NCBI RefSeq assembly: GCF_000015445.1
Contig: NC_008783.1
Location: 565,001 to 629,000 of the forward strand
Direction: 5' to 3'
DNA: 64,000 nucleotides
Source of the DNA: Bartonella bacilliformis KC583
GTDB lineage: Bacteria > Pseudomonadota > Alphaproteobacteria > Rhizobiales > Rhizobiaceae
Under the pieces are notes generated by a model, which was not told the origin of the DNA, made no database searches, and worked only from the letters and a program-made list of their open reading frames with translations. The translations under genes and the position numbers were made by a program. Shown here piece by piece: positions 30,376 to 40,029 of this stretch; position 1 is the stretch's first letter; every line of letters begins with the position of its first letter.

Positions 30376-31191
30376 ATGGTTAGATTGTTATTTATTCTAG
30401 GTTTACATGTTGCTTTTTTATTTTCTGCGAGAGCTGAAGAGGCTGTTGCTTTGACACCTCACCGAGTTATTTATGATTTCAAACTTGGTGATACTCCCAG
30501 TGAAATGAAAGCATTGGGGATGTCTGGGAGGTTAGTTCATGAATTAATAGGTTCAGAATGTAAGGGTTATAAGGTAAGTTCTCGATTCATAAGTCGTACA
30601 CATACTGAAAATGTGCAAGAACGTATAACAGATCAGCAAATAGTTAGCTATGAAACAAGTGATGGTCGTAAGTTTCATTTTGAGGTTAATGATAACGTAG
30701 GACAAGAGGTTAAACATAATATTCAAGGGGTAGCTGAGCGTACTGATGACGGAATCGTGGTTAAACTGAAAAAACCAAAAGAAGATGTTTATAAGCTTCC
30801 ATTAGCTGATTTTCCAACCATGTATCTCAAAAACATTATTCGGCAAGCAAAAGCAAACCACCACCTATATCAAGCAACTGTATTTGATGGAACAGGTAAT
30901 GCAAATAAAATCATAGAAAGAAGCGTGATTATTGGAGAAAAGCAGGTGCTGCCATCTGATTCTAAGATGGAAAAATTAGATCAAGAAGACCATTGGCCTG
31001 TGCAGATTTCGTATTATGATGATGAAAAAAATAAAGGTGGTTTACCTACCTATCATATGAGCTTTCTTTTAAGTGAAACTGGTATCATGCGCGATTTATC
31101 TATAAATTATGGAGAATTTTCAATGCATGCAGATTTGGTAAGTTTTGAGTTGCTCGATGATGAAAAAGATTCGGAGAGTTGCAAACATTGA
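30376..31191 (+). CDS. eipB: Cell envelope integrity protein EipB (DUF1849)
   Basis: From ATG 30376 the protein has 271 residues with a signal peptide (LLFILGLHVAFLFSARA, cleavage before EEAVAL). A longer reading from 30304 would add 24 residues ahead of the signal and lacks a good ribosome site, whereas CTGGAG precedes 30376. The DUF1849 features are LTPHRVIYDFKLGDTP, a YKVSSRFISR strand, and YLKNIIRQAKANHHLYQATVFDG. The closing part carries YHMSFLLSETGIMRDLSINYG. In Brucella EipB is a periplasmic spiral beta-barrel protein that maintains the cell envelope. Its two-Cys signature may be matched by C in GSECKG and the C-terminal SESCKH, which could form a disulfide. Confidence 0.88.
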   Translation: MVRLLFILGLHVAFLFSARAEEAVALTPHRVIYDFKLGDTPSEMKALGMSGRLVHELIGSECKGYKVSSRFISRTHTENVQERITDQQIVSYETSDGRKFHFEVNDNVGQEVKHNIQGVAERTDDGIVVKLKKPKEDVYKLPLADFPTMYLKNIIRQAKANHHLYQATVFDGTGNANKIIERSVIIGEKQVLPSDSKMEKLDQEDHWPVQISYYDDEKNKGGLPTYHMSFLLSETGIMRDLSINYGEFSMHADLVSFELLDDEKDSESCKH

Positions 31192-31349
31192 GTGATACGT
31201 AGAAAATGACTTGAAAAAAAATCAAATATTAGTACAGTACTTTAATCTCGCACGCGAAATTTGGGTACTTACTGCAATATTAGGTAATATCCGCCGGTAG
31301 TAGGGTTTCTTACTTTTTTCGCGGAGGTTAAACCGGAAAGGATAAGATA

Positions 31350-32165
31350 GTGGCATTACCAGATTTTACTATGCGCCAGCTTTTAGAGGCAGGTGTACAT
31401 TTTGGCCATCAGACACAGCGCTGGAATCCGAAGATGGCGCGTTATATTTATGGCCAGCGCAACAACGTTCATATTATTGATCTTTCTCAAACTGTTCCAC
31501 TTTTGTATCAAGCGCTTAAACTTGTTTCAGATACAGTTGTGCGTGGTGGCCGTGTTCTATTTGTTGGTACTAAGCGACAGGCATCTGATATTATTGCTGA
31601 CGCAGCTAGCCGTTCAGCACAATATCACGTTAATGCACGTTGGTTGGGTGGTATGCTAACGAATTGGAAAACAATTTCTAATTCGATACACCGTTTACGT
31701 AAACTTGATAAAATTCTTGCTGCTGAAGCACGGGGTTTTACCAAAAAAGAGCGCTTAAATCTTGAGCGTGATCGCGAAAAATTGAATCGTGCACTTGGTG
31801 GTATTAAAGATATGGGATCTATTCCAGATCTTATGTTTGTTATTGATACAAATAAAGAGAATATTGCTATCCAAGAAGCAAAACGCCTAGGTATTCCAGT
31901 CGTAGCTATTATTGATACTAATTGTGATCCTGATGGTATTGATTATCCGATCCCGGGTAATGACGATGCTTCGCGCGCGATTTCTCTTTATTGTGATCTT
32001 TTTGCACGTGCAGCTCTTGATGGTATTGCGCGTCAGCAAGGTGCAATGGGAGTTGATTTAGGCGCTCAGGCTTATGCTCCTATAGAACCCGTTTTGGAAG
32101 ATGTTGCAGTTGATACATCTGCTGCGGATCTTATTTCAGAAGATACGACTCCAGTTTCTAACTAA
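31350..32165 (+). CDS. rpsB: 30S ribosomal protein S2
   Basis: S2 is a late-assembling protein on the 30S back that S1 needs for docking. The 271-residue protein starts at GTG 31350 and reads [29 protein letters not shown], the normal S2 opening. [29 protein letters not shown] and [23 protein letters not shown] are all present. The C-terminal extension after about residue 235 (acidic, Ala-rich) is typical of Rhizobiales. It begins the rpsB-tsf-pyrH-frr block. S2 is known to repress its own operon in E. coli; a leader of about 150 bases is present here but was not matched to a class. Confidence 0.98.
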
Positions 32166-32228
32166 GTAATTTATAAATAATTTAAAAGTGCCTTTTGAGG
32201 CATAATTTTCTAAAGAAAAAATGTGAAT

Positions 32229-32252
32229 GTGCATAAGAGTTTTTCTATGCAC
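32229..32252 (+). other. Hairpin between rpsB and tsf
   Basis: GTGCATA (32229-32235) pairs with TATGCAC (32246-32252) across a 10-base loop, followed by GTTTTCTC. It is too weak for a full terminator and could attenuate or stabilise the rpsB message relative to tsf. Confidence 0.45.
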
Positions 32253-32284
32253 GTTTTCTCTGTTATAGGATTAAAGAGGAAAAT

Positions 32285-33208
32285 ATGAGCATTACTGCTG
32301 CACAAGTAAAAGAACTTCGAGAATTATCGGGCGCTGGTATGATGGATTGCAAAGCAGCTCTAATGGAAACCAATGGTGATATAGAGACTGCGGTTGACTG
32401 GCTTCGCAAAAAAGGCATGGCCAAGGCAGATAAAAAGGCTGGACGTACAGCAGCTGAGGGATTAATCGGTATTGCATCTAAAGGTTTAAGTGCTGTTGTG
32501 GTTGAAGTTAATTCTGAAACAGATTTTGTTGCGCGCAACGATGCATTTCAAACAATTGTACGAAATGTGGCAACCGCTGCTTTAGATACAGAAGGTAGCG
32601 TTGAATCTGTTTCTGCATCTATTTATCCAGGTTCTGAGAAAACAGTAGAAGAAGCAATTAAGGATGCAATTGGTACAATTGGCGAGAATATGGCATTTCG
32701 TCGCTCAGCTAAGTTATCTGTTCAAAATGGTGCTGTTGCTACTTATATTCATAATAGTGTTGCTGATGGTCTTGGAAAGCTTGGAGTTTTAGTTGGTATT
32801 GAAACGACAGGAGATAAGGAAGTTGCGGTTGATTTTGCTCGCAAAGTTGCGATGCATATTGCTGCAACTAATCCATTAGCTTTAACAGTAGCAGATGTTG
32901 ATGCCAGTATTGTCGAGCGTGAAAAAGCAATTTTTTCAGATCAGGCGCGTCAGTCAGGAAAGCCTGAAAATATTATTGAGAAGATGGTAGAAGGGCGCAT
33001 ACGTAAATTCTACGAAGAGGTTGTTCTGCTTTCTCAGGCTTTTGTTATGAATCCTGATGTCACTGTTGAAGCTTCTTTGAAGGATGCAGAAAAAATGATT
33101 GGAGCTCCAGCAAAAATTACAGGTTTTGTTCGCTTTGCGTTGGGTGAAGGCGTAGAAAAGGAAGAGGTTGATTTTGCTGCAGAAGTTGCAGCTGCCGCAA
33201 AGGGTTAA
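32285..33208 (+). CDS. tsf: Translation elongation factor Ts
   Basis: EF-Ts is the nucleotide-exchange factor of EF-Tu (tuf is at 7688 in this window). The 307-residue protein has the N-terminal UBA-like domain [37 protein letters not shown], here residues 8-44, and the TDFVARND segment (about 79-86) that disrupts the EF-Tu Mg site. The core subdomains follow, with [11 protein letters not shown] and [15 protein letters not shown]. An AGAGGA ribosome site ends 4 bases before the ATG. pyrH follows after a 139-base gap with a hairpin. Confidence 0.98.
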   Translation: MSITAAQVKELRELSGAGMMDCKAALMETNGDIETAVDWLRKKGMAKADKKAGRTAAEGLIGIASKGLSAVVVEVNSETDFVARNDAFQTIVRNVATAALDTEGSVESVSASIYPGSEKTVEEAIKDAIGTIGENMAFRRSAKLSVQNGAVATYIHNSVADGLGKLGVLVGIETTGDKEVAVDFARKVAMHIAATNPLALTVADVDASIVEREKAIFSDQARQSGKPENIIEKMVEGRIRKFYEEVVLLSQAFVMNPDVTVEASLKDAEKMIGAPAKITGFVRFALGEGVEKEEVDFAAEVAAAAKG

Positions 33209-33272
33209 TAGTTTTTTCGATCATTTAGCAGAAATTTAAAACTGCATTCTAAATAAAAAATATAATTATCTG

Positions 33273-33302
33273 AAGGGCATCACGTGACAATGTGGTGCCC
33301 TT
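33273..33302 (+). other. Strong hairpin between tsf and pyrH
   Basis: AAGGGCATCAC (33273-33283) pairs with GTGGTGCCCTT (33292-33302), including one T-G pair, over an 8-base loop. No T-run follows, so it is more likely an RNA-stability or partial-termination element than a simple terminator. Confidence 0.55.
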
Positions 33303-33347
33303 AGTGTATCGAAAACAAAAAGTAATGTGCTCTTTTGGAGATTATAT

Positions 33348-34067
33348 ATGACATTAGCTCTTCGATATAAACGTGTTTTGTTAAAAGTATCTGGTGAAGC
33401 ACTTATGGGAGAACAAAGTTTTGGAATTGATGTTTCAGTTGCGGACCGTATTGCTTCTGATATTGCTGAAGTGCGAAAAATGGGTGTGGAAGTCGCTATT
33501 GTAATAGGTGGTGGTAATATTTTTCGTGGGGTTGCTGTTGCTTCGCATGGTGGTGACCGTGTAACTGGTGATCATATGGGAATGCTTGCAACAGCTATCA
33601 ATTCTCTGGCGTTGCGAACATCATTGACGAAGCTAGGTGTTGAAACGGTTGTACTCTCTGCAATTACCATGCCACAAATATGCGAAAGTTTTTCTCAGCG
33701 TAAGGCAATGAGCTATATGAATCAAGGAAAAGTTGTTATTTTTGCAGGTGGTACAGGTAATCCATTTTTTACTACTGATTCTGCTGCTACTTTACGAGCA
33801 GCAGAAATTGGTGCAGATGTTTTATTGAAAGGAACACAAGTAGACGGTATTTATTCTGCTGATCCAAAGATAAATTCTACCGCTAAACGTTTTGATCAGC
33901 TAACGCATGTTGAAATTTTACGATTAGGATTGTCTATTATGGATACGACAGCAGTAACTTTAGCACGTGAAAATAACATACCGATTATTGTATATTCTAT
34001 TCATGAAAAAGGTGGTCTGACTAAGGTGTTAAATGGGACAGGGCGGTTTACAGTAGTATCGGAATGA
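33348..34067 (+). CDS. pyrH: Uridylate (UMP) kinase
   Basis: PyrH phosphorylates UMP to UDP, the entry to UTP, CTP and nucleotide sugars. I start it at ATG 33348, giving 239 residues (MTLALRYKRVLLKVSGEALMG), because TTGGAG precedes it; the seven open codons upstream are not family sequence. Amino-acid-kinase features visible are the LKVSGEALMG phosphate loop, VIGGGNIFRGVA, GDHMGMLATAINSLAL, GGTGNPFFTTDSAATLRA and LKGTQVDGIYSADPK. The hexamer is usually GTP-activated and UTP-inhibited. frr follows 36 bases later. Confidence 0.97.
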   Translation: MTLALRYKRVLLKVSGEALMGEQSFGIDVSVADRIASDIAEVRKMGVEVAIVIGGGNIFRGVAVASHGGDRVTGDHMGMLATAINSLALRTSLTKLGVETVVLSAITMPQICESFSQRKAMSYMNQGKVVIFAGGTGNPFFTTDSAATLRAAEIGADVLLKGTQVDGIYSADPKINSTAKRFDQLTHVEILRLGLSIMDTTAVTLARENNIPIIVYSIHEKGGLTKVLNGTGRFTVVSE

Positions 34068-34103
34068 AAATAATTTCAGAACATAATTAAAGGAGGCAGT
34101 ACT

Positions 34104-34664
34104 ATGAGTGTTACATCAATTATGGATGATCTGAAACGTCGGATGGATGGTGCTATTTCAGCTTTTAAACACGAGTTAAGTGGTTTGCGGACTGGGCGAG
34201 CATCGGCGAGCTTGTTAGAGCCATTGACTGTTGAGGCTTATGGTTCTGTTGTTCCTATAAAACAGGTTGCAAATATTTCTGTTCTAGAGCCACGGATGCT
34301 TTCAGTTTCTGTATGGGATAAAACGATGGTAGGAGCGGTGGAGCGCGCTATTCGTGATTGTGGTTTTGGTTTGAATCCCATTGTTGATGGTATGAATTTA
34401 CGTATTCCTTTGCCTGAATTGAATGAAGAACGCCGTAAAGAATTGGTAAAAATCGCGCATCAATATGCAGAACAGGCTCGTGTTGCCATCCGCCATGTTC
34501 GTCGTGATGGTATGGATAATTTAAAAAAATTAGAAAAAGAAGGCGAAATTAGCCAAGATGAGGCTCGTAGTTTATCTGAAAAAGTTCAAAAACTCACAGA
34601 TGACGCCATTGCTGACATTGATAAAATTCTGATTATGAAAGAAACTGAAATTATGCAGGTTTAA
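34104..34664 (+). CDS. frr: Ribosome recycling factor
   Basis: RRF splits post-termination ribosomes together with EF-G and IF3. The 186-residue protein shows the tRNA-mimicking coiled-coil domain, with [24 protein letters not shown] near residues 25-48 and [22 protein letters not shown] near 128-150. A perfect AGGAGG (34091-34096) lies 7 bases before the ATG. In related genomes uppS and cdsA follow closely; here nothing recognisable follows for about 750 bases. Confidence 0.98.
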   Translation: MSVTSIMDDLKRRMDGAISAFKHELSGLRTGRASASLLEPLTVEAYGSVVPIKQVANISVLEPRMLSVSVWDKTMVGAVERAIRDCGFGLNPIVDGMNLRIPLPELNEERRKELVKIAHQYAEQARVAIRHVRRDGMDNLKKLEKEGEISQDEARSLSEKVQKLTDDAIADIDKILIMKETEIMQV

Positions 34665-35412
34665 GATTTTTTATCCTTAAAAAAGATGTTGTATCTGTGT
34701 TGTCTCATCTGATTATGAATTAGGACCGTGCCATTTGGTGTATGGTTTCTTTATTAATATAAGGTATATTAAGTGTTTTGCATTATACTGTGTATCATAC
34801 GGGAAAGACTAATTTGGATTGATCAGTAACCTTTACTTTTTCCTTTAAAAAAAATATTTAGTGAAATTTAGTTAACTAAAAAGATTTTTAAAGTTTCTTG
34901 TTAAAGCTATACAGTAAGAAAATTCATATTTATTCTATTGGCTCAATCAGGTATTCCGAAGCTATTTCAGCAGCGTTAGTGGATGTAGGGATATGATACA
35001 TTGTAATGGCACTTTAACTTATCATTTTATTTAATTATAGAGGGTATAATTACCAGTTGAGTAGCTTTTGCTTCGTGTAATGATTTTTTATCTTCTGAAT
35101 AATTGCGGGTAGGTTTAGGTAACAAAAGATATTTAGATATAAAAATGCTAAATCTTGATTGCATTGTTAATATAAATGGTAAATAGCATTTTGGGCTTAC
35201 TTTTATAGTAAGCTGCATAGTCTGATTATTATATTTCATACTGTTTTGAGTTACATTTTGATTAAGTAAATCTTTGGAGTAACAATAATTAATTATTGGA
35301 TTGTTATGACAAGTCTAAATAAAGTTACAGAGGTATAACTGTAAAAACAGTGTATACCAGATTTTGTGCTTGCAATTAGTTTTTGCTTTTTTGGTTATGT
35401 TTGGAGATAATC
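34665..35412. other. Large gap between frr and cdsA with no uppS
   Basis: About 750 very AT-rich bases lie where uppS (isoprenyl transferase) is expected. I could not find the UppS DGNGRWA or SSENW motifs, or their obvious remnants, in any frame. A 70-codon minus-strand frame (35027-35239) has no recognisable domain. Just beyond it on the minus strand, near 34930-35010, a protein-like stretch in another frame reads PTSTNAAEIASEYLIEPIE before a stop, so a decayed minus-strand gene is possible. Confidence 0.55.
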
Positions 35413-36231
35413 TTGTCTAACCTTTTTTTGCGCATTCTTACAGCTCTTGTTTTTGGCACTATTACTTTATGCTTAACATGGTTTGGAGGAGCTTTATTTT
35501 TCTTATTTATATGGGGAATTGGAGGTTTTATCCTATATGAATGGATTACAATCACTAAAGATAAATGGAGCCTTTTACAAAGAATATTAGCAGGTGTTTT
35601 CTATTTTATTTTTTGTATATTCTTATTATTAGGAACATCTTCTCCATTAATTTTTGGTATTTTGATAGCGTTAGCAGTATTTTTGGGTAGTGTTGGACTC
35701 TTCAAAAATATTGGTTGGGTTTTGTGTGGTTTTCTTTACGCATCTTTTCCTGTTGTATCTCTGTCTTTTCTGAGAGGTTATGAGATATTAGGGCTTCGGA
35801 TGGTTATTTTTTTATTTGTAATAGTATGGGGAACAGATATTGCCGCGTATTTTATTGGTCGCGCGTTTGGTGGCCCTAAATTAGCACCAAAATTTTCTCC
35901 TAATAAAACATGGTCCGGAGCTATAGGTGGCACCCTAGTTGGAGTTTCTAGTGGTGTATTTGTTGCTTTTTTTGTTTTTAACATGGGCCAAATAACTATT
36001 GTCGTACCATTACTTGCTTTAATTATATCAATTATTTCGCAAATCAGTGATTTAGGCCAATCATGGTTAAAGAGGCGATTTTCTGTTAAAGATTCTGGTT
36101 ATTTGTTACCTGGACATGGTGGGTTCATGGATCGTATGGATGGGTTAGTTGGCGCTGCTTTTGTACTTTATTTAATCAGTTCCTTTATGTCTAATCTGAA
36201 TACACCTTTTAATTTTTTTTATATGATTTAG
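35413..36231 (+). CDS. cdsA: Phosphatidate cytidylyltransferase (CDP-diglyceride synthase)
   Basis: CdsA makes CDP-diacylglycerol from phosphatidic acid and CTP, the precursor of all bacterial phospholipids. I favour the TTG at 35413 (272 residues, MSNLFLRILTALVFG), which follows GGAG (35403-35406); the open frame extends upstream to 35383. Several membrane helices are evident. The family signature is complete near the C-terminus: SWLKRRFSVKDSGYLLPGHGG then DRMDGLVGA. The stop TAG at 36229-36231 overlaps the GTG start of the rseP remnant, so the two were translationally coupled. Confidence 0.95.
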   Translation: MSNLFLRILTALVFGTITLCLTWFGGALFFLFIWGIGGFILYEWITITKDKWSLLQRILAGVFYFIFCIFLLLGTSSPLIFGILIALAVFLGSVGLFKNIGWVLCGFLYASFPVVSLSFLRGYEILGLRMVIFLFVIVWGTDIAAYFIGRAFGGPKLAPKFSPNKTWSGAIGGTLVGVSSGVFVAFFVFNMGQITIVVPLLALIISIISQISDLGQSWLKRRFSVKDSGYLLPGHGGFMDRMDGLVGAAFVLYLISSFMSNLNTPFNFFYMI

Positions 36232-37381
36232 TGGGGGCAATATTTTGGAATTTTTTTAATCATATCCTTAATGGAGTTGAGGCATTTTGGAGAGGCTTTG
36301 GTATTGTCTTTATCATTATGGTTATTATCTTTGTTCACGAGATGGGGCGTTATCTTGTTGGACGATGGTGCGGTATTAAAACATCGGTTTTCTCATTTGG
36401 ATTCGGACCATCTATACTGAATTATGTAGACAAACATGGCACACGGTGATGTGTAGGATTAATTTTTTTGGGAGGATATGTAAAATTTATCGGTGATAAA
36501 GATGGGACCAGTATGCTGTCATCAGAATCATCGTCGTTGTGATGCAGGGTTTATTTTCTGGTGCTCGTGCTTGGAAAAGAGCAGCTACCGTTTTTGCTGG
36601 TCCTTTTTTAGTATTGTTATTTTAACGTTTTTTTCTTTTCTGATGGGCGTTTAGCCATTGAGCCTGTAATTGGTTCTTTGGAAAAAGATTCTCCCGCTGT
36701 TCGAGCAGGTTTAATATTAGGCGATCGTTTTGTTGAAATGAATGGTAAAAGAGTTGAAAGTTTTGAAGATTTAGTGGCGTATGTAACTTTTCATAGTGGA
36801 GATCACATAAAATTTAAAATGGAGCGCATGGGAAGAGTGTTTAGTACGGTGATTACACCGATAGTAACAGAAAGGGATGATGGGTTTGGCAATCAAGTTC
36901 GGGTTGGCATGATTGGTGTAGGCGCACCTGTTTATCCAGGTAATTCCACGCATTTAGATCAAACTTATAAGAAATATATTCACTATAATTTCTTAGAAAC
37001 AATGGAAGAAGCATTAGAGCGTACGACACTGATTGTCACGGAAACGTTTTTTATTAGCGGTTTAATAAAAGGACAAGGCGATCTTTGTCAATTAAGTGGT
37101 CCTTCAAAGACTATTAAAATTGTTTGGCAAATTAGTGAAGAAGGTTTTGTTTCTTTTCTGAATTTTGCAGCTTTTATTTCGGTTAGTATTGGTCTCATTA
37201 ACCTTTTTCTGATTCCACTGCTTGATGGCGAACACTTATTACCTTATATTATTGAAGTTATCGTTGGAAAGCCAGTACCAGCAAAATTCAGGAAATTATT
37301 TTCCATATAGGTCTGTTTATTGTTTGCGCATTTATGATTTTTGCGCTCTTTAACGATTATTTTTGTTGGTTTAGCTATTAA
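36231..37381 (+). pseudogene. rseP: Site-2 zinc metalloprotease RseP (broken, active-site motif lost)
   Basis: The GTG at 36231 starts a 72-codon frame whose first membrane helix carries IIFVHEMGRYLVGRWCG, homologous to the HExxH-G helix of RseP, but the second zinc His is Arg (codon CGT at 36348-36350). The frame ends at TGA 36447-36449. LGGYVKFIGDKDGTSM appears in another frame (about 36470-36520), WKRAATVFAGPFLV near 36573-36612, a PDZ domain (SLEKDSPAVRAGLILGD) and the LDG motif region (LIPLLDGEHLLPYI) in the frame 36678-37310. The last helix (GLFIVCAFMIFALFNDY) lies in yet another frame up to TAA 37381. RseP normally performs regulated intramembrane proteolysis, for example of anti-sigma factors. 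Several frameshifts plus loss of a zinc ligand make this inactive. Confidence 0.9.
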
Positions 37382-37524
37382 GTTATAGAAAATATTTTGC
37401 AAATTAGTTAGTGTTAAAAATTAAGGAAGTAGGGGGTAAGAGCTGTTTGCTGTATTCGCAAAGTGTTACGTATCATAACTATATTAGAAATTAAGTAGAT
37501 AAGATACCAGAAGAGCTTTTTGTA

Positions 37525-39960
37525 ATGTATGTTCAGGGAATAAAATATAAGGTGAAGAAGCCAATGGCCACGAATTCAAAATTTTTTAACGCAGCATCTA
37601 TGTTGGTATTAGCTAAGGTTACAGCTGTTCCAATAATCGCTGCTATACCAGTTTCGATTATTGGAAATGCGCAGGCATCTGTTGTTCAGTCTATTGAAAT
37701 TCATGGTAATAGTCTTGTAGATGCTAAGACGATTCAGGATAATATAAGTATCAAAGCTGGGAAGACTTTTGAAAGTAGTGATATTAACGCTGCCGTGAAG
37801 CAGCTTTTTGGATTAGGTTTATTTTATGATGTTAAAATAAATCAGGTAGATAATAAACTGATTGTGACAGTTAAAGAATATGAGATCATCAATCAAGTAT
37901 TGTTTCAGGGAAACAGAGCACTCAAAGAACCTGATCTTAAACGGTTCATTACTTTGAAACCGAATACGACTTTTAGTGCTGCTAAGCTATCAGCTGATAT
38001 AAAGACGATTAAAGATGCTTATCGCACTGTTGGTCGTAGTAATATTTCTGTTTCAGCCCAAACTATTAATTTAGGAAAAGGGCGTGTGAATGTTATTTTC
38101 ACGATTGTTGAAGGTCAGAGAACAAAGATTAAGAATATCGTATTTGAAGGGAATAAGGCGTTTGGAAATCGTCGTTTACATGATGTTATTTCAACAAAAT
38201 CTTCGGGGATCTTCTCTTTATTGATGAGGGGTGATGTTTATACTGAAGAACGTTTGGCTGCAGATGAGCAAGCGCTGCGTCTTTTTTATTATAATCGTGG
38301 TTATGCCGATTTCCGTGTTGTTTCATCTAAAGCATTGTTTGATGAAATTAGTAATAGCTATGAGATTTACTTCGTTCTTGATGAAGGAGCGCGCTATAAA
38401 ATTGGTAATGTAGGCGTTGAAAGCGATATTGATGGAATTGATACTAAATCCATGACAAATATGCTTAAAACCCGTCCGGGTGATGTTTATAGTGCAGAGC
38501 GTATTGAGCGGTCTGTTGCGATTATCAATGATAAAGTTGCTGATTCTGGATATGCTTTCGCCAAAGTTGATCCCCGGGGAAATCGTGATTTTCAAAATCA
38601 CACAATTTCTATTCTTTATAATATCGAGCAAGGGCCACGGGTTTATATTCAAAGGATTGATATACGTGGTAATGAAAAAACTCGTGATAATGTTATCCGT
38701 CGTGAAATTGATTTGAACGAGGGTGATGCATATAATCAAACATTAGTGCGACGAGCACAACGTCGATTAGAAAGTTTGGGTTTTTTCAAAGCAGTTAATA
38801 TTTCGATGGTACCGACTAGTGAGTCTGATCAGGTTACCTTAGTTATAGATGTAGTAGAAACGCCAACAGGAGATTTTTCTTTCTCTGGTGGTTATACCAC
38901 AGGTGGTAATAGTCCAGGTATGTCGCTTGAAGCATCTGTGACTGAACGCAATCTTGGAGGCTATGGTCAGTATGCCCGTTTAGGTTTAGGTGCTGGTCAG
39001 GGAAATTCTCGTAATTACAATTTCTCATTTGTTGAGCCTTATTTCTTAGGTTATCGTTTGTCTTCAGGTGTTGATATTTTCCGTAGTACCTCTCGTGTTG
39101 ATAAAGCATATGATTCGCAGCAAACAGGTGGTTCTCTTCGATTTGGGGTATCAATTAATGAGGAAATTTCTGCAAGTTTAGCTTATTCTTATGTGCAGGA
39201 AGAATATAATTTTGGTAGCAATTATGATTTAACCGATGATGCAGTTATAGAAGAGCTATATGATAAATATTCTGGTGCGATTGTTCAGGCTGCAAAGAAT
39301 AGTCCTTGGAGGCGCTCGTCAGTCATTTTTGGTCTGACTTATAACTCTGTTGATAATATGAGAAATCCGCATGACGGTTTGTATATTCATGCTTTGCAAG
39401 AATATGCAGGACTTGGTGGAAACGCAAAATTCTTAAAAACGACAGGTAAAGCGATAATGTATAAAACATTGTCTGATGAAATGGATCTCGTTGGTTTGCT
39501 TTCTATTGGTGCTGGCTATATGCATGAAATAGGCAAAGATGGTGTTCGTATCTTTGATATGTTTAAAAGCAATACTGATATAATTCGAGGATTTAGATAT
39601 AATGGAATAGGCCCGCGTCAGATTTCTAATACGGGTGAGGTGTCTTTCTTAGGGGGTACAACATATATGAATGCAACTGCTGAAGCACAGTTTCCTATTC
39701 CTCTTATTCCTGATAGTTTAGGTTTTCGTGGTGCTGTATTTGCAGATGCTGCAACACTTTATGGTAATAATTATAAACCTGTTTTACAAAATGAAAAGCC
39801 AGTTACAGATCGTGGCAGTGCATGGCGTACATCTGCAGGTGTTAGTTTAATGTGGGAGTCACCGTTTGGTCCACTTCGTGTTGATTATGCTTGGCCAATA
39901 ACTAAGCAAAACGGTGACCAAGTGCAGAATTTGAATTTTGGTATTTCTACTAAGTTTTAA
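37525..39960 (+). CDS. bamA: Outer membrane protein assembly factor BamA (Omp85)
   Basis: BamA inserts beta-barrel proteins into the outer membrane. The 811-residue frame has an N-terminal signal region, five POTRA repeats (about residues 50-430; IHGNSLVDAKTI, VLFQGNRALKEPDL, IVFEGNKAFGNRRL, IGNVGVESDI and IDIRGNEKTRDNVIRREIDLNEGD mark their starts), and a D15 barrel (about 440-811). Loop-6 shows IRGFRYNGIGPR in place of VRGF. The last residue is Phe, in NFGISTKF, as BAM substrates need. An internal ATG at 37564 gives a tidier signal peptide (MATNSKFFNAASMLVLA, cleavage at AQA-S) and may be the true start. It follows the broken rseP. Confidence 0.96.
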   Translation: MYVQGIKYKVKKPMATNSKFFNAASMLVLAKVTAVPIIAAIPVSIIGNAQASVVQSIEIHGNSLVDAKTIQDNISIKAGKTFESSDINAAVKQLFGLGLFYDVKINQVDNKLIVTVKEYEIINQVLFQGNRALKEPDLKRFITLKPNTTFSAAKLSADIKTIKDAYRTVGRSNISVSAQTINLGKGRVNVIFTIVEGQRTKIKNIVFEGNKAFGNRRLHDVISTKSSGIFSLLMRGDVYTEERLAADEQALRLFYYNRGYADFRVVSSKALFDEISNSYEIYFVLDEGARYKIGNVGVESDIDGIDTKSMTNMLKTRPGDVYSAERIERSVAIINDKVADSGYAFAKVDPRGNRDFQNHTISILYNIEQGPRVYIQRIDIRGNEKTRDNVIRREIDLNEGDAYNQTLVRRAQRRLESLGFFKAVNISMVPTSESDQVTLVIDVVETPTGDFSFSGGYTTGGNSPGMSLEASVTERNLGGYGQYARLGLGAGQGNSRNYNFSFVEPYFLGYRLSSGVDIFRSTSRVDKAYDSQQTGGSLRFGVSINEEISASLAYSYVQEEYNFGSNYDLTDDAVIEELYDKYSGAIVQAAKNSPWRRSSVIFGLTYNSVDNMRNPHDGLYIHALQEYAGLGGNAKFLKTTGKAIMYKTLSDEMDLVGLLSIGAGYMHEIGKDGVRIFDMFKSNTDIIRGFRYNGIGPRQISNTGEVSFLGGTTYMNATAEAQFPIPLIPDSLGFRGAVFADAATLYGNNYKPVLQNEKPVTDRGSAWRTSAGVSLMWESPFGPLRVDYAWPITKQNGDQVQNLNFGISTKF

Positions 39961-40029
39961 TTTAGATTTTCTCTGGGGAGGAGGAGGCTTCTAAAGGAAA
40001 TGAATTAGGCTAGGAGAGAAATTGTTTTG

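Noticed and set aside
35027..35239. 70-codon minus-strand frame as an intact gene
   Set aside because: No recognisable domain or clear ribosome site; treated only as a possible remnant of a decayed gene.
38323..38739. 138-codon minus-strand open frame
   Set aside because: Antisense to the POTRA region of bamA with low-complexity Ile/Asn-rich composition; no domain visible.
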